Source of the DNA: Antribacter soli
Lineage (GTDB): Bacteria > Actinomycetota > Actinomycetes > Actinomycetales > Cellulomonadaceae
Direction: 5' to 3'
Assembly: GCF_021568775.1 (NCBI RefSeq)
Contig: NZ_JAKGSG010000045.1
Span: 1 to 64,000 of the forward strand
DNA: 64,000 nucleotides
Positions 54,070-62,726 of this stretch are shown here, piece after piece; within the stretch, counting starts at the first letter, position 1, and each line of letters begins with the position of its first letter. The notes beneath the pieces were generated by a model that worked only from the letters and a program-made list of their open reading frames with translations, searched no databases and was not told the DNA's origin. Made by a program: the position numbers and the translations under genes.

Positions 54070-55371
54070 TCAGACGGGCTCTTCGACCTTCGAGGTGGCG
54101 GCACTGTCCTCGTCGAGCTCGGAGGTGTCGGCACTCGCCGCCGCGACCGTCTTCCGCTCGTCGTAGACGTCCCGGTCGATCTCACCGCTCGCGTTCGCGA
54201 CGAGCATGGCGACGAGCGTGTCGCCGTTGACGTTGAGGAACGTCCGGAAGATGCCCGTGAACCAGTCCACCGCGATGAGCAGACCCACGGCCTCGAACGG
54301 AAGCCCGAGCGACGTGGCGAGGAACATCGCGACGACGGGGAATCCTCCCGGCACGGTGATGGTGCCCATGTTGAGGAGCACGGCGAGCGCCATCCCCAGC
54401 ACGATCTGCCCGGGCGTCAGGCTGATGTCGCCCGCCTGGGCGAGGAACATCACGACGATCATGTAGTTGAGGACGGCTCCGTACGAGCCCATCGTCAGGC
54501 CGACCGACAGGGTGAAGTTCGCGACGCGCTGGCTGATGCCGACCTTCTCGACCGCGTTGCGCAGCACCGTCGGGAAGGTGACGGCCGAGCTCGTCGTCGT
54601 GACGGCGACGGCCGTCTGCTCCGCGAGCTTGCGCGGCAGCTTCCACGGGCTCAGCCCCGTGCGCAGCGCGACGATCGTCACGAACAGGGTCAGGAGGATG
54701 ACCACGCCCAGGAGCGTCGTGCCGAGGTAGCTCAGCGCCGTCGTCACGACGGCGAACCCGACGTCCCCCGCGAGCGCCGCCAGCAGGCAGAACACGCCCA
54801 CGGGCGCGATGTACATGACGAGCCTGATCATCGAGAGGACGATCTGCTGCAGCTGGTCGAAGAAGGTGAGCACGAGCCGGTTGCCGGTCTTGGCGACGTA
54901 GCCGTTGAGTGCGGCACCGAACAGCAGCGAGAAGATGATGATGGGCACCATGGTCGCCGTCGACATCGCGTCGACGATGTTCGTCGACACGAAGGCGAGG
55001 ACGGTGTCCTGCCATCCCGTTGTCTCCGGTGCGGCCAGCTCGGGGTCGAGCTGCCCCTCGAACACCATTCCCGCCCCGGGTCGGATGAAGGTGGCAAGGC
55101 CCCATGCGAGCAGCGCCGCGACGATGGAGAACCCGATCATCCAGCCGAAGGTCCGCAGCGCGAGCCGGCCGGCGCCCTTGCCGCTCATCGAGCCCGTCGC
55201 GACGATCACCGAGGCCATGACGAGCGGCACGATCGACATCTGGATGAGTCGGATGAAGAGGTCGCCGACGAACTTCAGGTTGCTCGCCCATTCGCCGACG
55301 ATGAGCCCGAAGGCGATTCCGGCGACGGCCGCTATGCCGATCTGCAGGGCGGGGTTCCTTAACGCCTTCAT
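54070..55371 (-). CDS. Dicarboxylate/amino acid:cation symporter (DAACS)
   Basis: A 433-residue secondary transporter of the GltP/DctA/SstT family, importing glutamate, C4-dicarboxylates or serine with H+ or Na+. Motifs seen are PLVMASVIVATG, the HP1 serine-rich hairpin TTTSSAVTFPTVLRNAVE, the NMGTIT cation site (LLNMGTITVPGGFP) and a C-terminal segment with VDWFTGIFRTFLNVNGDT. The substrate-discriminating Arg of DctA/GltP in the last helix is not evident, so neutral substrates are possible. The acidic tail is cytoplasmic. AGGAGG lies 4-5 nt before the ATG. Confidence 0.9.
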   Translation of the reverse strand: MKALRNPALQIGIAAVAGIAFGLIVGEWASNLKFVGDLFIRLIQMSIVPLVMASVIVATGSMSGKGAGRLALRTFGWMIGFSIVAALLAWGLATFIRPGAGMVFEGQLDPELAAPETTGWQDTVLAFVSTNIVDAMSTATMVPIIIFSLLFGAALNGYVAKTGNRLVLTFFDQLQQIVLSMIRLVMYIAPVGVFCLLAALAGDVGFAVVTTALSYLGTTLLGVVILLTLFVTIVALRTGLSPWKLPRKLAEQTAVAVTTTSSAVTFPTVLRNAVEKVGISQRVANFTLSVGLTMGSYGAVLNYMIVVMFLAQAGDISLTPGQIVLGMALAVLLNMGTITVPGGFPVVAMFLATSLGLPFEAVGLLIAVDWFTGIFRTFLNVNGDTLVAMLVANASGEIDRDVYDERKTVAAASADTSELDEDSAATSKVEEPV

Positions 55372-55547
55372 GAGTCCTCCTGATGCTCGTTGCGGCCGAC
55401 GCGCCGCTTCTTGAGGCTAGGGAGAGGCTGTTAGATCGATGGAGACGGGGCGTTACTGTCGCATTTCGGAGTGGCCCGACTCCCGGCCAGTGCGAGGCTT
55501 GTCTGGAATGTCTGGTCATGACGGGCGACCTCTGCGATGCTCCCTGC

Positions 55548-57164
55548 GTGTCCTCGCCACTGACCCGCGCGGCCCTTCAGCGGCTCACGCTTGCTGCCAC
55601 GCTCCTGCTGGTCCTGTACGGCTGGTCGAGCCTCCCGCTCGACCTGCTGAGCCCCGGGTTCTACGAGCAGACCAGGACGGTGATGGCAGCCGTGGCAGCC
55701 GCGTCGGTGGTGCCGGGCCTCGTCCTCGCGGCAGCCGCCGCGACCCGCAGGTCGCGCACGTTCCTGCTTGTCACGACGGTGGTGACGGTGCTCCACCTGT
55801 GCGCGGTGCTCGCGGTGGGCCTGCTTGCCGCAGCCGGGGCGCCGCCCGGGCGCGGGTGGGACGGCGTCGGCCCGGCCGCAGGTCAGCTCCTGCTCGCCCT
55901 CACGGGCCTCGGCTTCGCGTGGTGGGGCATCACGCGGCCCGTCTCGCGCCCCTGGATCGGGGTCGTGCCGGTTCTCCTGGCGCCGTTCGTGCCGGCCCTG
56001 GGTGTCGCGTTGCTGGGCGCGCCGTACCTCTTCGTGTACGTCGTGCTCAGCGGGGGCGGGTTCACCGTCCTCGCGGCAGTCGGCGCGGCCGCGCTGCTCG
56101 GGCTCCCCGGCAGGGGGAGCCGCGTCGCGGGCACGTTGCTCGTCGCGTGGGTGGCAGGCGACCGCCTCGCGCCGCCCGTGGGAGTGGGGGGCCTGCCCGC
56201 AGCGCAGAGTGCCGGGATCGGTGCCGACCCGGCCATGCCGGCGGCCCTGCAGCTGGTCGTCCTCCTCGCCGCGCTGGTGTGCGGCGCGGTCGCCGTGCTC
56301 CCAGCACGGCCCGAGGCGTCCTGGGAGGTCGAGCCGACCACGACGCCGACGGCGGAGCCGGCAGCCACGGACGAGCCGGCCGGGTCCAGCGGGCCGATGA
56401 GCCGGGCCGACCTGCGGCGCGCGGCCGGGGGAGCGGCCCTCGCAGTCGTCGTCCTTACGTTGCTGCTCGAGCTGCCGAAGCTCTTCGCCTTCGGACCGGG
56501 GATCAATCCGGGCGGCGCGGGGGCTGTCTTCCTGCTGCAGTTCCTCGCCGACGCCGCGATCCCCGCCGCCGCGGCGGTCGTCGCGGGCGCCGCGACGTCG
56601 GGCTCCCGCCCGGTGCTCGCCCTCGCGAGCGGGTTCTCGGGTCTCGTCGCCGGGGGCGCGCTCCTGGCCGGGGCCGTGACCGGGGTCGGGGTGCTCGGCC
56701 TCGACGTGCAGTCCTACCTGCCCCTGGCCGCCCTCGCCATGTCGCTCGCGCTGGCCTGGGCGGCAACCGCGCGCACCGGTGCCACCGCGACGGCGCTGCG
56801 CTGGGCCGCCGTCGTACCGCCGCTGCTCCTGGTCTCGCCGCTGACGCTGCTCGCCGACCCGTCCCGCATGGTCTACGCGCGCGACCCGATGTTCGCGACC
56901 TATGTAGCCGACACCCTGCCTGCCCTCGGCGCGGTCGCGGCCGCCGCACTGCTCGGGTACGCCAGCCGCACCATCAGGATCGTGGCGGCCGTGCTGCTCG
57001 GGGTGCTGGCCGTCGCCTCGTTCGGCGACGTTGCCGGGGGCGCCGGGATGCTGCGGCGCCTCATCCTGCTCGACGGGCTGACCATCGCGGGCTACTCCCT
57101 GGCCTGCCTGCTCGTTGTTGCGTCGGTGCTCGCCCCGGCGAGGGCCGGTTCGTGGCGGCCCTGA
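55548..57164 (+). CDS. Polytopic membrane protein of unknown function
   Basis: A 538-residue protein with roughly thirteen hydrophobic segments and very high Ala/Gly/Leu content. A Pro/Thr/Glu-rich loop (about 300-325; EPTTTPTAEPAATDEP) splits it into two membrane halves. No recognised transporter or enzyme motif was found. The start is uncertain: GTG at 55548 just before a typical N terminus SSPLTRAALQRL, or ATG at 55518. Divergent from the symporter. Confidence 0.7.
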   Translation: MSSPLTRAALQRLTLAATLLLVLYGWSSLPLDLLSPGFYEQTRTVMAAVAAASVVPGLVLAAAAATRRSRTFLLVTTVVTVLHLCAVLAVGLLAAAGAPPGRGWDGVGPAAGQLLLALTGLGFAWWGITRPVSRPWIGVVPVLLAPFVPALGVALLGAPYLFVYVVLSGGGFTVLAAVGAAALLGLPGRGSRVAGTLLVAWVAGDRLAPPVGVGGLPAAQSAGIGADPAMPAALQLVVLLAALVCGAVAVLPARPEASWEVEPTTTPTAEPAATDEPAGSSGPMSRADLRRAAGGAALAVVVLTLLLELPKLFAFGPGINPGGAGAVFLLQFLADAAIPAAAAVVAGAATSGSRPVLALASGFSGLVAGGALLAGAVTGVGVLGLDVQSYLPLAALAMSLALAWAATARTGATATALRWAAVVPPLLLVSPLTLLADPSRMVYARDPMFATYVADTLPALGAVAAAALLGYASRTIRIVAAVLLGVLAVASFGDVAGGAGMLRRLILLDGLTIAGYSLACLLVVASVLAPARAGSWRP

Positions 57165-57277
57165 CCGACGACCCTCCCATGACCCGGATCGTTTAGGTCC
57201 GCCGCGCGGCCCCACGGAGGCCGGTTACCTTCCTCCGGAAGCGCCTTCCTCCATCTCACTCTCAGAGGACGTGGACC

Positions 57278-58387
57278 ATGCGAACAGATCGAACGCGAAG
57301 AGGCATTGCGATCATCGGCGCGGCGGTCGCTGCCCTCGCCGTCGGCGCGCTGCAGGTGATCCCGGCTGAACCGGCGTCCGCCGAGGAAGGCTGCCAGGTC
57401 GACTACGACCTGGTGAGCTCCTGGGGTAGCGGCTTCCAGGCGAACGTCACCATCACCGCAGGCCAGGCCATCGACGGCTGGGACATCTCCTGGCAGTTCC
57501 CCGGCGGGACCACGGTCACCAGCGCCTGGAACGTGAGCTGGAGCCAGAGCGGTGCCACCTTTACGGGCGCCGACGTCGGCTGGAACGCCCGCATCGCCCC
57601 GGGTCAGAGCGTCCAGGTGTTCGGGTTCGTCGGCTCCGGCAGCACGGCCGCTCCGACGCAGGTCGCCGTCAACGGCGTGCCGTGCGACGGGCAGGGCCAG
57701 CCGACGCCCACGCCGACGCCAACCCCCACGCCGACTCCCACACCGACCCCGACGCCCACCCCGGCCGGTCCCGTCCGGATCATGCCGATGGGCGACTCGA
57801 TCACCGGCAGCCCCGGCTGCTGGCGCGGCAACCTGTGGCAGCTCCTGGTCGACGCCGGGCACGAGGTCGACTTCGTCGGGTCGCAGAGCCAGGGCTGTGC
57901 CCCGACCGGGTCCGACGCCGACAACGAGGGCCACGGCGGGTTCCTGGTCACCAGCTCGGTGGCGAACGGCGACACGCGGCGGTGGCTGGAGCAGAACACG
58001 CCAGAGGTGCTGCTGCTGCACTTCGGCACCAACGACGTCTGGTCGAACCTCCCGCCCGCTCAGATCCTCGACGCGTACACCACGATCGTGACCGACCTGC
58101 GCAGGCTGAACCCCGATGCGACGATCCTGGTCGCCCAGATCATCCCGCTGGAGCCGGCCGCGTCCTTCAACTGCCCCGACTGCGGGCAGCGAGCGGTCGA
58201 CCTCAACGCCCAGATCCCGGCGTGGGCGGCAGGCCTGAACACCGCGCGGTCGCCCGTCGTCGTGGTCGACCAGTGGACCGGCTTCGACCCGGCGACCGAC
58301 GCCTACGACGGCGTCCACCCGGACGACAGCGGCAACGTCAAGATCGCCGCGAAGTGGTTCGCGGCCCTGGACCGGGTCCTCCCGTAG
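57278..58387 (+). CDS. Secreted CBM2-PT linker-SGNH esterase (CE3-like)
   Basis: A 369-residue extracellular enzyme. Signal peptide 1-36 (cleavage after EPASA), family 2 carbohydrate-binding module about 38-142 (exposed Trp residues in VSSWGSGFQ, DGWDISWQFPGG, VGWNARIAPG; flanking Cys39/Cys141 disulfide), a Pro-Thr linker of some twelve PT pairs, then an SGNH hydrolase. Catalytic blocks: GDSIT (Ser near 172), GTND, and DGVHPDDSGN with the Asp/His dyad. CE3-type homologues deacetylate xylan. The CBM2 would target it to cellulose or xylan. A GAGGAC stretch precedes the ATG. Confidence 0.92.
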   Translation: MRTDRTRRGIAIIGAAVAALAVGALQVIPAEPASAEEGCQVDYDLVSSWGSGFQANVTITAGQAIDGWDISWQFPGGTTVTSAWNVSWSQSGATFTGADVGWNARIAPGQSVQVFGFVGSGSTAAPTQVAVNGVPCDGQGQPTPTPTPTPTPTPTPTPTPTPAGPVRIMPMGDSITGSPGCWRGNLWQLLVDAGHEVDFVGSQSQGCAPTGSDADNEGHGGFLVTSSVANGDTRRWLEQNTPEVLLLHFGTNDVWSNLPPAQILDAYTTIVTDLRRLNPDATILVAQIIPLEPAASFNCPDCGQRAVDLNAQIPAWAAGLNTARSPVVVVDQWTGFDPATDAYDGVHPDDSGNVKIAAKWFAALDRVLP

Positions 58388-58428
58388 CGGGCGGGCACCG
58401 GCCGGCGTTCGGCCGGAGCCGGCACGCG

Positions 58429-58466
58429 GCCGGGGAGCGGGTCCCGTTCAGGACCCGTTCCCCGGC
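58429..58466. terminator. Hairpin after the SGNH esterase gene
   Basis: GCCGGGGAGCGGGTCC (58429-58444) pairs, with one G-T-type mismatch, with GGACCCGTTCCCCGGC (58451-58466) around a 6-nt loop. A smaller GCCGGC hairpin precedes it. It separates two convergent genes. Confidence 0.7.
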
Positions 58467-58473
58467 TCGCCCG

Positions 58474-58890
58474 TCAGGTCTCTTGCCGTTCCGGCCGGCT
58501 CACAAGTGTCGCAAGGCTCTCCGGCGCCTGGATGCAGTACGAGTCCGTGAGCAGCTCGGCCAGCTCGTCCCAGTCGGTGCGCTCGTCGAGCACCAGCCCG
58601 ACGACGTTGCTTCCCCAGTCCGCCTTGAAGTACGGCGGACCGAGGTGCTCGAACGCCTCCACCTCGTCGGGCTCGCCGCGGAACGAGATCCGGACCAGGC
58701 CGTCCTCACCGCCGAACACGTGCGCGACCGTGGCCTGCCGGACCTTCCAGGCCACACCTGTCCATGCGTCCCGTTCCACGCACTGGGGGAGACGCTCGAA
58801 GATGGCGCCAAGCCGACTCACGATGTCGGCGGGGACAGGTGCTCGCTCGGCCACGGCAGGAGTCTTGCACCCGCCACTGACATCGATCAT
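58474..58890 (-). CDS. MmcQ/YjbR-like (CyaY-fold) protein
   Basis: A 138-residue protein of the MmcQ/YjbR family. Visible are the RLPQCVERDAWTGVAWKVRQATVAHVF strand-turn-strand and the C-terminal TDWDELAELLTDSYCIQAPESLATLV typical of the DNA-binding-like alpha/beta fold. Function of the family is not settled. GGAGG lies 7 nt upstream of the ATG at 58890 and fixes the start. Convergent with the esterase gene. Confidence 0.88.
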   Translation of the reverse strand: MIDVSGGCKTPAVAERAPVPADIVSRLGAIFERLPQCVERDAWTGVAWKVRQATVAHVFGGEDGLVRISFRGEPDEVEAFEHLGPPYFKADWGSNVVGLVLDERTDWDELAELLTDSYCIQAPESLATLVSRPERQET

Positions 58891-59104
58891 GGTCCGTCCT
58901 CCAGGCGTTCGTACGCGCCTGGTGTCAGGACTGCCGGGGCCCCGGGGAGCGCGGACGTGATGCCCCGGGGCGAGGCGACCTGATCCTGCAGGGCCAACCG
59001 CCGCCGGCCTGTGCCGGGCCACATTCCACGGTACGCAGCGATGAGTTTGCCGGCGCCCACAGGTCTACCTCCCGACCGAGACAACGACTCATCGGGAGCA
59101 AGCC
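58891..59104. other. Intergenic region between divergent genes
   Basis: About 210 bp without a gene. It must contain the promoters of the MmcQ-like (left) and DHFR-like (right) genes. GGGAGCAAGCC precedes the right-hand ATG. No long palindrome was found. Confidence 0.4.
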
Positions 59105-59746
59105 ATGGGCCTCATCTACCTCGAGCTGTTCGCGACCCTGGACCTCGTCGGGCAATCGCCCGGCGGTCCCGACGAGGACCCGGTGGGGTTCCCGTTCGGC
59201 GGCTGGCAGGCGCCTCTGTTCGACGAGGTCGCAGGGGCGCAGGTCGGTGCCGCGTACGAGGGCACGGACGCCCTCCTGCTGGGCCGGCGGACGTACGACA
59301 TCTTCGCCGCCTACTGGCCGCACCAGGAAGGCGGCGAGGACAACGAGATCGCCACGCTCTTCAACCGGGTCCCCAAGTACGTCGCCTCCCGCGGCAAGCC
59401 CGACCTCTCGTGGGCCGGGTCCACGCAGCTCGGCCCGGACCTGGCTACCGCGGTGCGTGAGATCCGCGACCGGCACGAGAACATCAAGGTCGTCGGGAGC
59501 CTGAACCTGGTGCAGACCCTCCTGCGCGAGAAGCTCTTCGACCGCCTCGACCTCTGGGTGCACCCGATCGTGCTCGGCGTCGGGAAGAAGGTGTTCGACG
59601 GCGGCGCGGTGCCCACGAACGTCACCCTCCTCGAACCGCCGGTAGCCGGTCCCAAGGGCACCGTGTACCTGCGCTACGGGCTCGTCGACGGCACCCCCGG
59701 GACGGGGGACATGGCCGCACCCGACCGCGGTGTCGAGCGCTCGTAG
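59105..59746 (+). CDS. Dihydrofolate reductase-fold (RibD C-terminal-like) reductase
   Basis: A 213-residue protein of the DHFR/RibD-C superfamily. YLELFATLDLVGQ (N-terminal strand), DALLLGRRTYDIFAAYWP (cofactor motif) and IKVVGSLNLVQTLLREKLFDRLDLWVHPIVLGVGKKVF are diagnostic. It binds NADPH; the physiological substrate of these stand-alone proteins is usually unknown. The start ATG at 59105 has GGGAGCAAGCC upstream. The last ~15 residues look disordered. Confidence 0.9.
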   Translation: MGLIYLELFATLDLVGQSPGGPDEDPVGFPFGGWQAPLFDEVAGAQVGAAYEGTDALLLGRRTYDIFAAYWPHQEGGEDNEIATLFNRVPKYVASRGKPDLSWAGSTQLGPDLATAVREIRDRHENIKVVGSLNLVQTLLREKLFDRLDLWVHPIVLGVGKKVFDGGAVPTNVTLLEPPVAGPKGTVYLRYGLVDGTPGTGDMAAPDRGVERS

Positions 59747-59814
59747 GGGCGGGACGGGGTCTCCCGGGTCGGCCGGCCATCGGCAACGTCAGTGGCCGGC
59801 CGTAGGCTCCGGGC

Positions 59815-60198
59815 ATGTCTGAGCTGTCCTTGCAGGTCCTGCCCGACCGGTTCGTCCTGGAGCACCAGGCCGGGTCCGTCTTTCCCGAGGACGACGAGTG
59901 GGTCGCACTCGTGCGCGCCCCGGAGGGGCTGACGGTCCTGCGGCACGCGTCGCCCTTCGCGCCCGACGGCGAACGCTGGGCGGGCCTCTACGGAGACCCG
60001 CACCGTGCGCGCGTGGCCGGGGTGCTGGCGTCGGTCGTCGGGCCGTTGGCCGAGACGGGGATCGAGCTGCTCGTGGCCTCGACGTTCCACGCCGACCTCG
60101 TCCTGGTCCCCGAGGACCGGCTGGAGGCCGCCGTCGACGTGCTGCGGGAGGCGGGCCACCCCGTGGACGCGAAGGCGATCGGGGGAGCTCGTCGTTGA
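59815..60198 (+). CDS. ACT-domain (CASTOR-type) protein
   Basis: A 127-residue protein of two small alpha/beta units. The C-terminal half (PLAETGIELLVASTFHADLVLVPEDRLEAAVDVLREAGH) matches the ACT_7/CASTOR-like amino-acid-binding fold, and the N-terminal WVALVRAPEGLTVL is also typical. Probably senses an amino acid; the ligand is unknown. ATG at 59815 lies 6 nt after TAGGCT (59803-59808), implying a leaderless transcript. Confidence 0.87.
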   Translation: MSELSLQVLPDRFVLEHQAGSVFPEDDEWVALVRAPEGLTVLRHASPFAPDGERWAGLYGDPHRARVAGVLASVVGPLAETGIELLVASTFHADLVLVPEDRLEAAVDVLREAGHPVDAKAIGGARR

Positions 60199-60224
60199 GG
60201 GCCGGCGTCGGTATCGTCCCGGGT

Positions 60225-61067
60225 GTGGAGCGCAGGTTTCGTCAGGTCGATGTGTTCGGCGAGGGCGCATGCACGGGGAACCCGGTTGCGGTGGTGCTCG
60301 ACGCGGATGGTCTCGACGATGAGACGCTGCGGAGGTTCTCGGTGTGGTCGAACCTGTCCGAGTGCACGTTCGTGCTGCGTCCGACAGAGCCGGGGGCGGA
60401 TTACCGGGTGCGCATTCTCAGCCTGAACACCGAGCTGCCGTTCGCGGGACATCCGACGTTGGGAACGGCGCGGGCGTGGCTGGAGGCCGGTGGTGTTCCG
60501 GCGACTCCGGGCGTGGTGGTGCAGGAATGCGGTGCGGGGCTGGTGCCGGTTCGCATCGATGATGACAGGCTCGCTTTCGCCGCACCCCCGCGTCTGCGCT
60601 CTGGCCCGGTCGATCCCGACACTCGGAATGCGCTGGTCGAGATTCTCGGGATCGGACGCGAGCAGGTGCTGGATGCCGAGTGGCTCGACAACGGGCCCGG
60701 CTGGGTGGGCCTCCTGCTCGATGATGCGCGCACCGTTCTCGACCTGCGCCCTGACGCGTCGGCGTATCCGGGCCGCTGGGACATCGGTGTGATCGGCGCC
60801 CACGACCCGAACTCCGAGGCGGCGTTCGAGTTGCGGGCGTTCTTCACCGAAGGCGAAGAACCTCTGCGCGAAGACCCCGTGACGGGAAGCCTGAACGCGG
60901 CGGCCGCGGAATGGCTCATCGCCACCGGTCGCGCTCGGGCACCCTATGTTGCCGCCCAGGGCACCGCGATGGGGCGGCAGGGGCGCATCCATATCAGCAG
61001 CGAGGACGACCGGCTGTGGGTCGGCGGACGAGCCGAGGTCGTTCTCTCCGGAACTGCCACACTCTGA
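60225..61067 (+). CDS. PhzF-family isomerase/epimerase
   Basis: A 280-residue protein of the PhzF/diaminopimelate-epimerase fold. The N terminus RRFRQVDVFGEGACTGNPVAVVLD includes the family block with GNPVAVV, the catalytic Glu is in SNLSECTFVLRP, and LPFAGHPTLGTA and EDPVTGSLNAAAAEWL complete the active site. Substrate unknown; no phenazine genes are nearby. GTG at 60225 follows TATCGT by 7 nt. The first half shows noticeably lower GC3 (many GAT, GTT) than its neighbours, suggesting recent acquisition. Confidence 0.9.
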   Translation: MERRFRQVDVFGEGACTGNPVAVVLDADGLDDETLRRFSVWSNLSECTFVLRPTEPGADYRVRILSLNTELPFAGHPTLGTARAWLEAGGVPATPGVVVQECGAGLVPVRIDDDRLAFAAPPRLRSGPVDPDTRNALVEILGIGREQVLDAEWLDNGPGWVGLLLDDARTVLDLRPDASAYPGRWDIGVIGAHDPNSEAAFELRAFFTEGEEPLREDPVTGSLNAAAAEWLIATGRARAPYVAAQGTAMGRQGRIHISSEDDRLWVGGRAEVVLSGTATL

Positions 61068-61101
61068 TGACCTTGAGCAGAGGCCACCGGGACGGGCACC
61101 G

Positions 61102-61500
61102 TCATCCGGTAACCATGTCGGCGTGCCGGTGGGCTACCTTCCACACGCCGGACTCGCGGCGGTACACCTGAGTGGCGCGCAACGTGTAGCCACCCGGCTG
61201 ACCGTCGACCGAAACCGAGGTGTGCTCCAGGCCGGCCGTGTATGCCATGTCGCCCACGACGTCGTACGCCTGCAGCTCGACGGCGTACGACGTGCAGTCG
61301 GAGAAGGTTCTGCCGAGCGCGCTGAAGAGGTTGTCGATCTCCTGCTGGCCGATGGCGTTGCGCCACGCACCCAGAACGCTCACCGGCTCGTTGCGCGACC
61401 AGAGCGCTCGCCGGGGGGCGGCGTCGCCGTTGTGGAGTGCGAGCTCCGCTTCGTACAACGCAGTCTCGAACCAGGCAAGGAATTCATCGCGTTCGGTCAT
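61102..61500 (-). CDS. SnoaL/NTF2-like (nuclear transport factor 2 fold) protein
   Basis: A 132-residue cone-shaped alpha+beta protein of the DUF4440/SnoaL-like kind. Segments: DEFLAWFETALYEAELALHNGDAAPRRALWS, VSVLGAW, DMAYTAGLEHTSVSVDG and the C-terminal YRRESGVWKVAHRHAD. It resembles ketosteroid-isomerase-like proteins of unknown substrate. The ATG at 61500 is preferred to the far longer open frame. Convergent with phzF. Confidence 0.87.
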   Translation of the reverse strand: MTERDEFLAWFETALYEAELALHNGDAAPRRALWSRNEPVSVLGAWRNAIGQQEIDNLFSALGRTFSDCTSYAVELQAYDVVGDMAYTAGLEHTSVSVDGQPGGYTLRATQVYRRESGVWKVAHRHADMVTG

Positions 61501-61601
61501 CCCCTCAGGATGCTCCCGGCCCGAGCGTTGTACCCGGGCGAGCGCCACTGGCGCAGTGTGCAGGGGCCGGTGCGCTGGTGGGGCGGTCGTAGGGTCGGAC
61601 C

Positions 61602-62162
61602 ATGGCGATCCTCCACAATGCGACCCTCGTCCCGTCGAAGCGTGAGATCCTCGCGGGCTGGCTGCCCGCACAACCGTGGTTCCCCGGCGGTGGCTTCGCC
61701 CCGGTCGGCAGCTTCCGGCTCGACGATCCCGCGGGGGAGGTCGGCGTCGAGCTCGCCCTGGTTCGGGCCGACGACGGCACCGTGATCCACGTCCCGTGCA
61801 CCTACCGCGGGGCCGAGGCGCCGGATCTCGCGCACGCCCTGATGGGCACCGCGGAGCACTCGGTCCTGGGTACGCGCTGGTTCTACGACGCCGACGCCGA
61901 CCCCGTGTACCAGGCGGTCGTTCGGCAGGCGATCCTTGCCGGGGCCGCGCAGGCCGCCGAGGACTGGCACCATCCGGACGGCACCGTCGCACGGCGGGCG
62001 AGCACCGTCCGCGCCCAGGGAGTCCCCGGCGACCGGGCCGACGACGACGCCGTCGTACGGACCGTCCGCCTGCCGCACCTGCACGCCCCCGGCATCCCGG
62101 CACTGGTCGCGACGTGGGACGGCCAGGACGAGCCCCTGGTGGTGGCCTTCCTCGAATGCTGA
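61602..62162 (+). CDS. Maltokinase N-terminal cap-like domain protein
   Basis: A 186-residue protein resembling the N-terminal cap of maltokinase but without the kinase domain (as in corynebacterial CG0192-type proteins): starts MAILHNATLVPSKREILAGWLPAQPWFPGG and has SFRLDDPAGEVGVELALVRADDG and TAEHSVLGTRWFYDADADPVY. Role is unknown. The ATG at 61602 lies 6 nt after TAGGGT (61590-61595), a leaderless arrangement. Confidence 0.85.
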   Translation: MAILHNATLVPSKREILAGWLPAQPWFPGGGFAPVGSFRLDDPAGEVGVELALVRADDGTVIHVPCTYRGAEAPDLAHALMGTAEHSVLGTRWFYDADADPVYQAVVRQAILAGAAQAAEDWHHPDGTVARRASTVRAQGVPGDRADDDAVVRTVRLPHLHAPGIPALVATWDGQDEPLVVAFLEC

Positions 62163-62177
62163 ACAGCGGCGCCATCG

Positions 62178-62387
62178 GTGACCAGACGACTGAACCGCGT
62201 CAGGAGGCTGGCCCTGCTGCCCGCGGCGCGCGATGAGGTCGAAGGCCTCGAGGCGGGGCTGCTGTTCACAGCCCGCGGGGCGGGGCTGACCTGGGCGCAG
62301 ATCGCCGATGCGATGGGGTACGGCTCGCCCCAGGCCTGCCAGCAGCGCTATGACCGGCTCACCGCACGGCAGCGGAGCGACTCGTGA
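62178..62387 (+). CDS. Small helix-turn-helix protein
   Basis: A 69-residue basic protein. LTWAQIADAMGYGSPQACQQRYDRL is a helix-turn-helix of a type common in actinobacterial mini-regulators, with an upstream helix ARDEVEGLEAGLLFTARGAG. GTG at 62178 is 15 bp after the preceding stop. The TGA stop overlaps a GTG (GTGA) that would start the next, now broken, gene. Confidence 0.75.
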   Translation: MTRRLNRVRRLALLPAARDEVEGLEAGLLFTARGAGLTWAQIADAMGYGSPQACQQRYDRLTARQRSDS

Positions 62388-62678
62388 CCCGCCGTCGCCG
62401 ACCGGCCTCCTCGTTCTGCACCCGGTGCGCATCCTCGGGTTCGCCGACACGGTGGCCGTCGCCCGCCGGTTCGGGATCGACCCGGACGAGACGTCGTCCC
62501 TGCTGCTGGACGTCGAGGCGCGCGGCTGCGTGACGCACTCCGCCTTCCGCGGGCTCGGGGGCTGGGGAGCACGGCTGGGTCGACCGGACCGACGTCGACT
62601 CCTGTCATCGCGTGTGGTGCGAGCTCCACGAGGACCTGGTCGCAACTCTGGGGATCGACCGGGGTCCGGAGGGCTGAC
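62384..62678 (+). pseudogene. Broken small helix-turn-helix-type gene with frameshift
   Basis: From about 62393 one frame reads PSPTGLLVLHPVRILGFADT and then VAVARRFGIDPDETSSLLLD and ARGCVTHSAFRGLGGW, an N-terminal winged-helix segment seen in actinobacterial proteins. After about 62565 the coding bias jumps to another frame reading GEHGWVDRTDVDSCHRVW and CELHEDLVATLGIDRGPEG before a TGA at 62676-62678. The frame with the first segment has no start codon, while the GTG at 62384 is in a third frame. At least one indel, possibly two, or sequence errors, disrupt it. Confidence 0.55.
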
Positions 62679-62726
62679 CGGGCGGGGATGGTCCCGACGG
62701 CGCGGTCGGCGTTGAAGTCTTCGAGC

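Noticed and set aside
58891-59104. Extension of the MmcQ-like protein to an upstream start
   Set aside because: The upstream in-frame sequence is Arg/Gly/Pro-rich and a good GGAGG site precedes the ATG at 58890.
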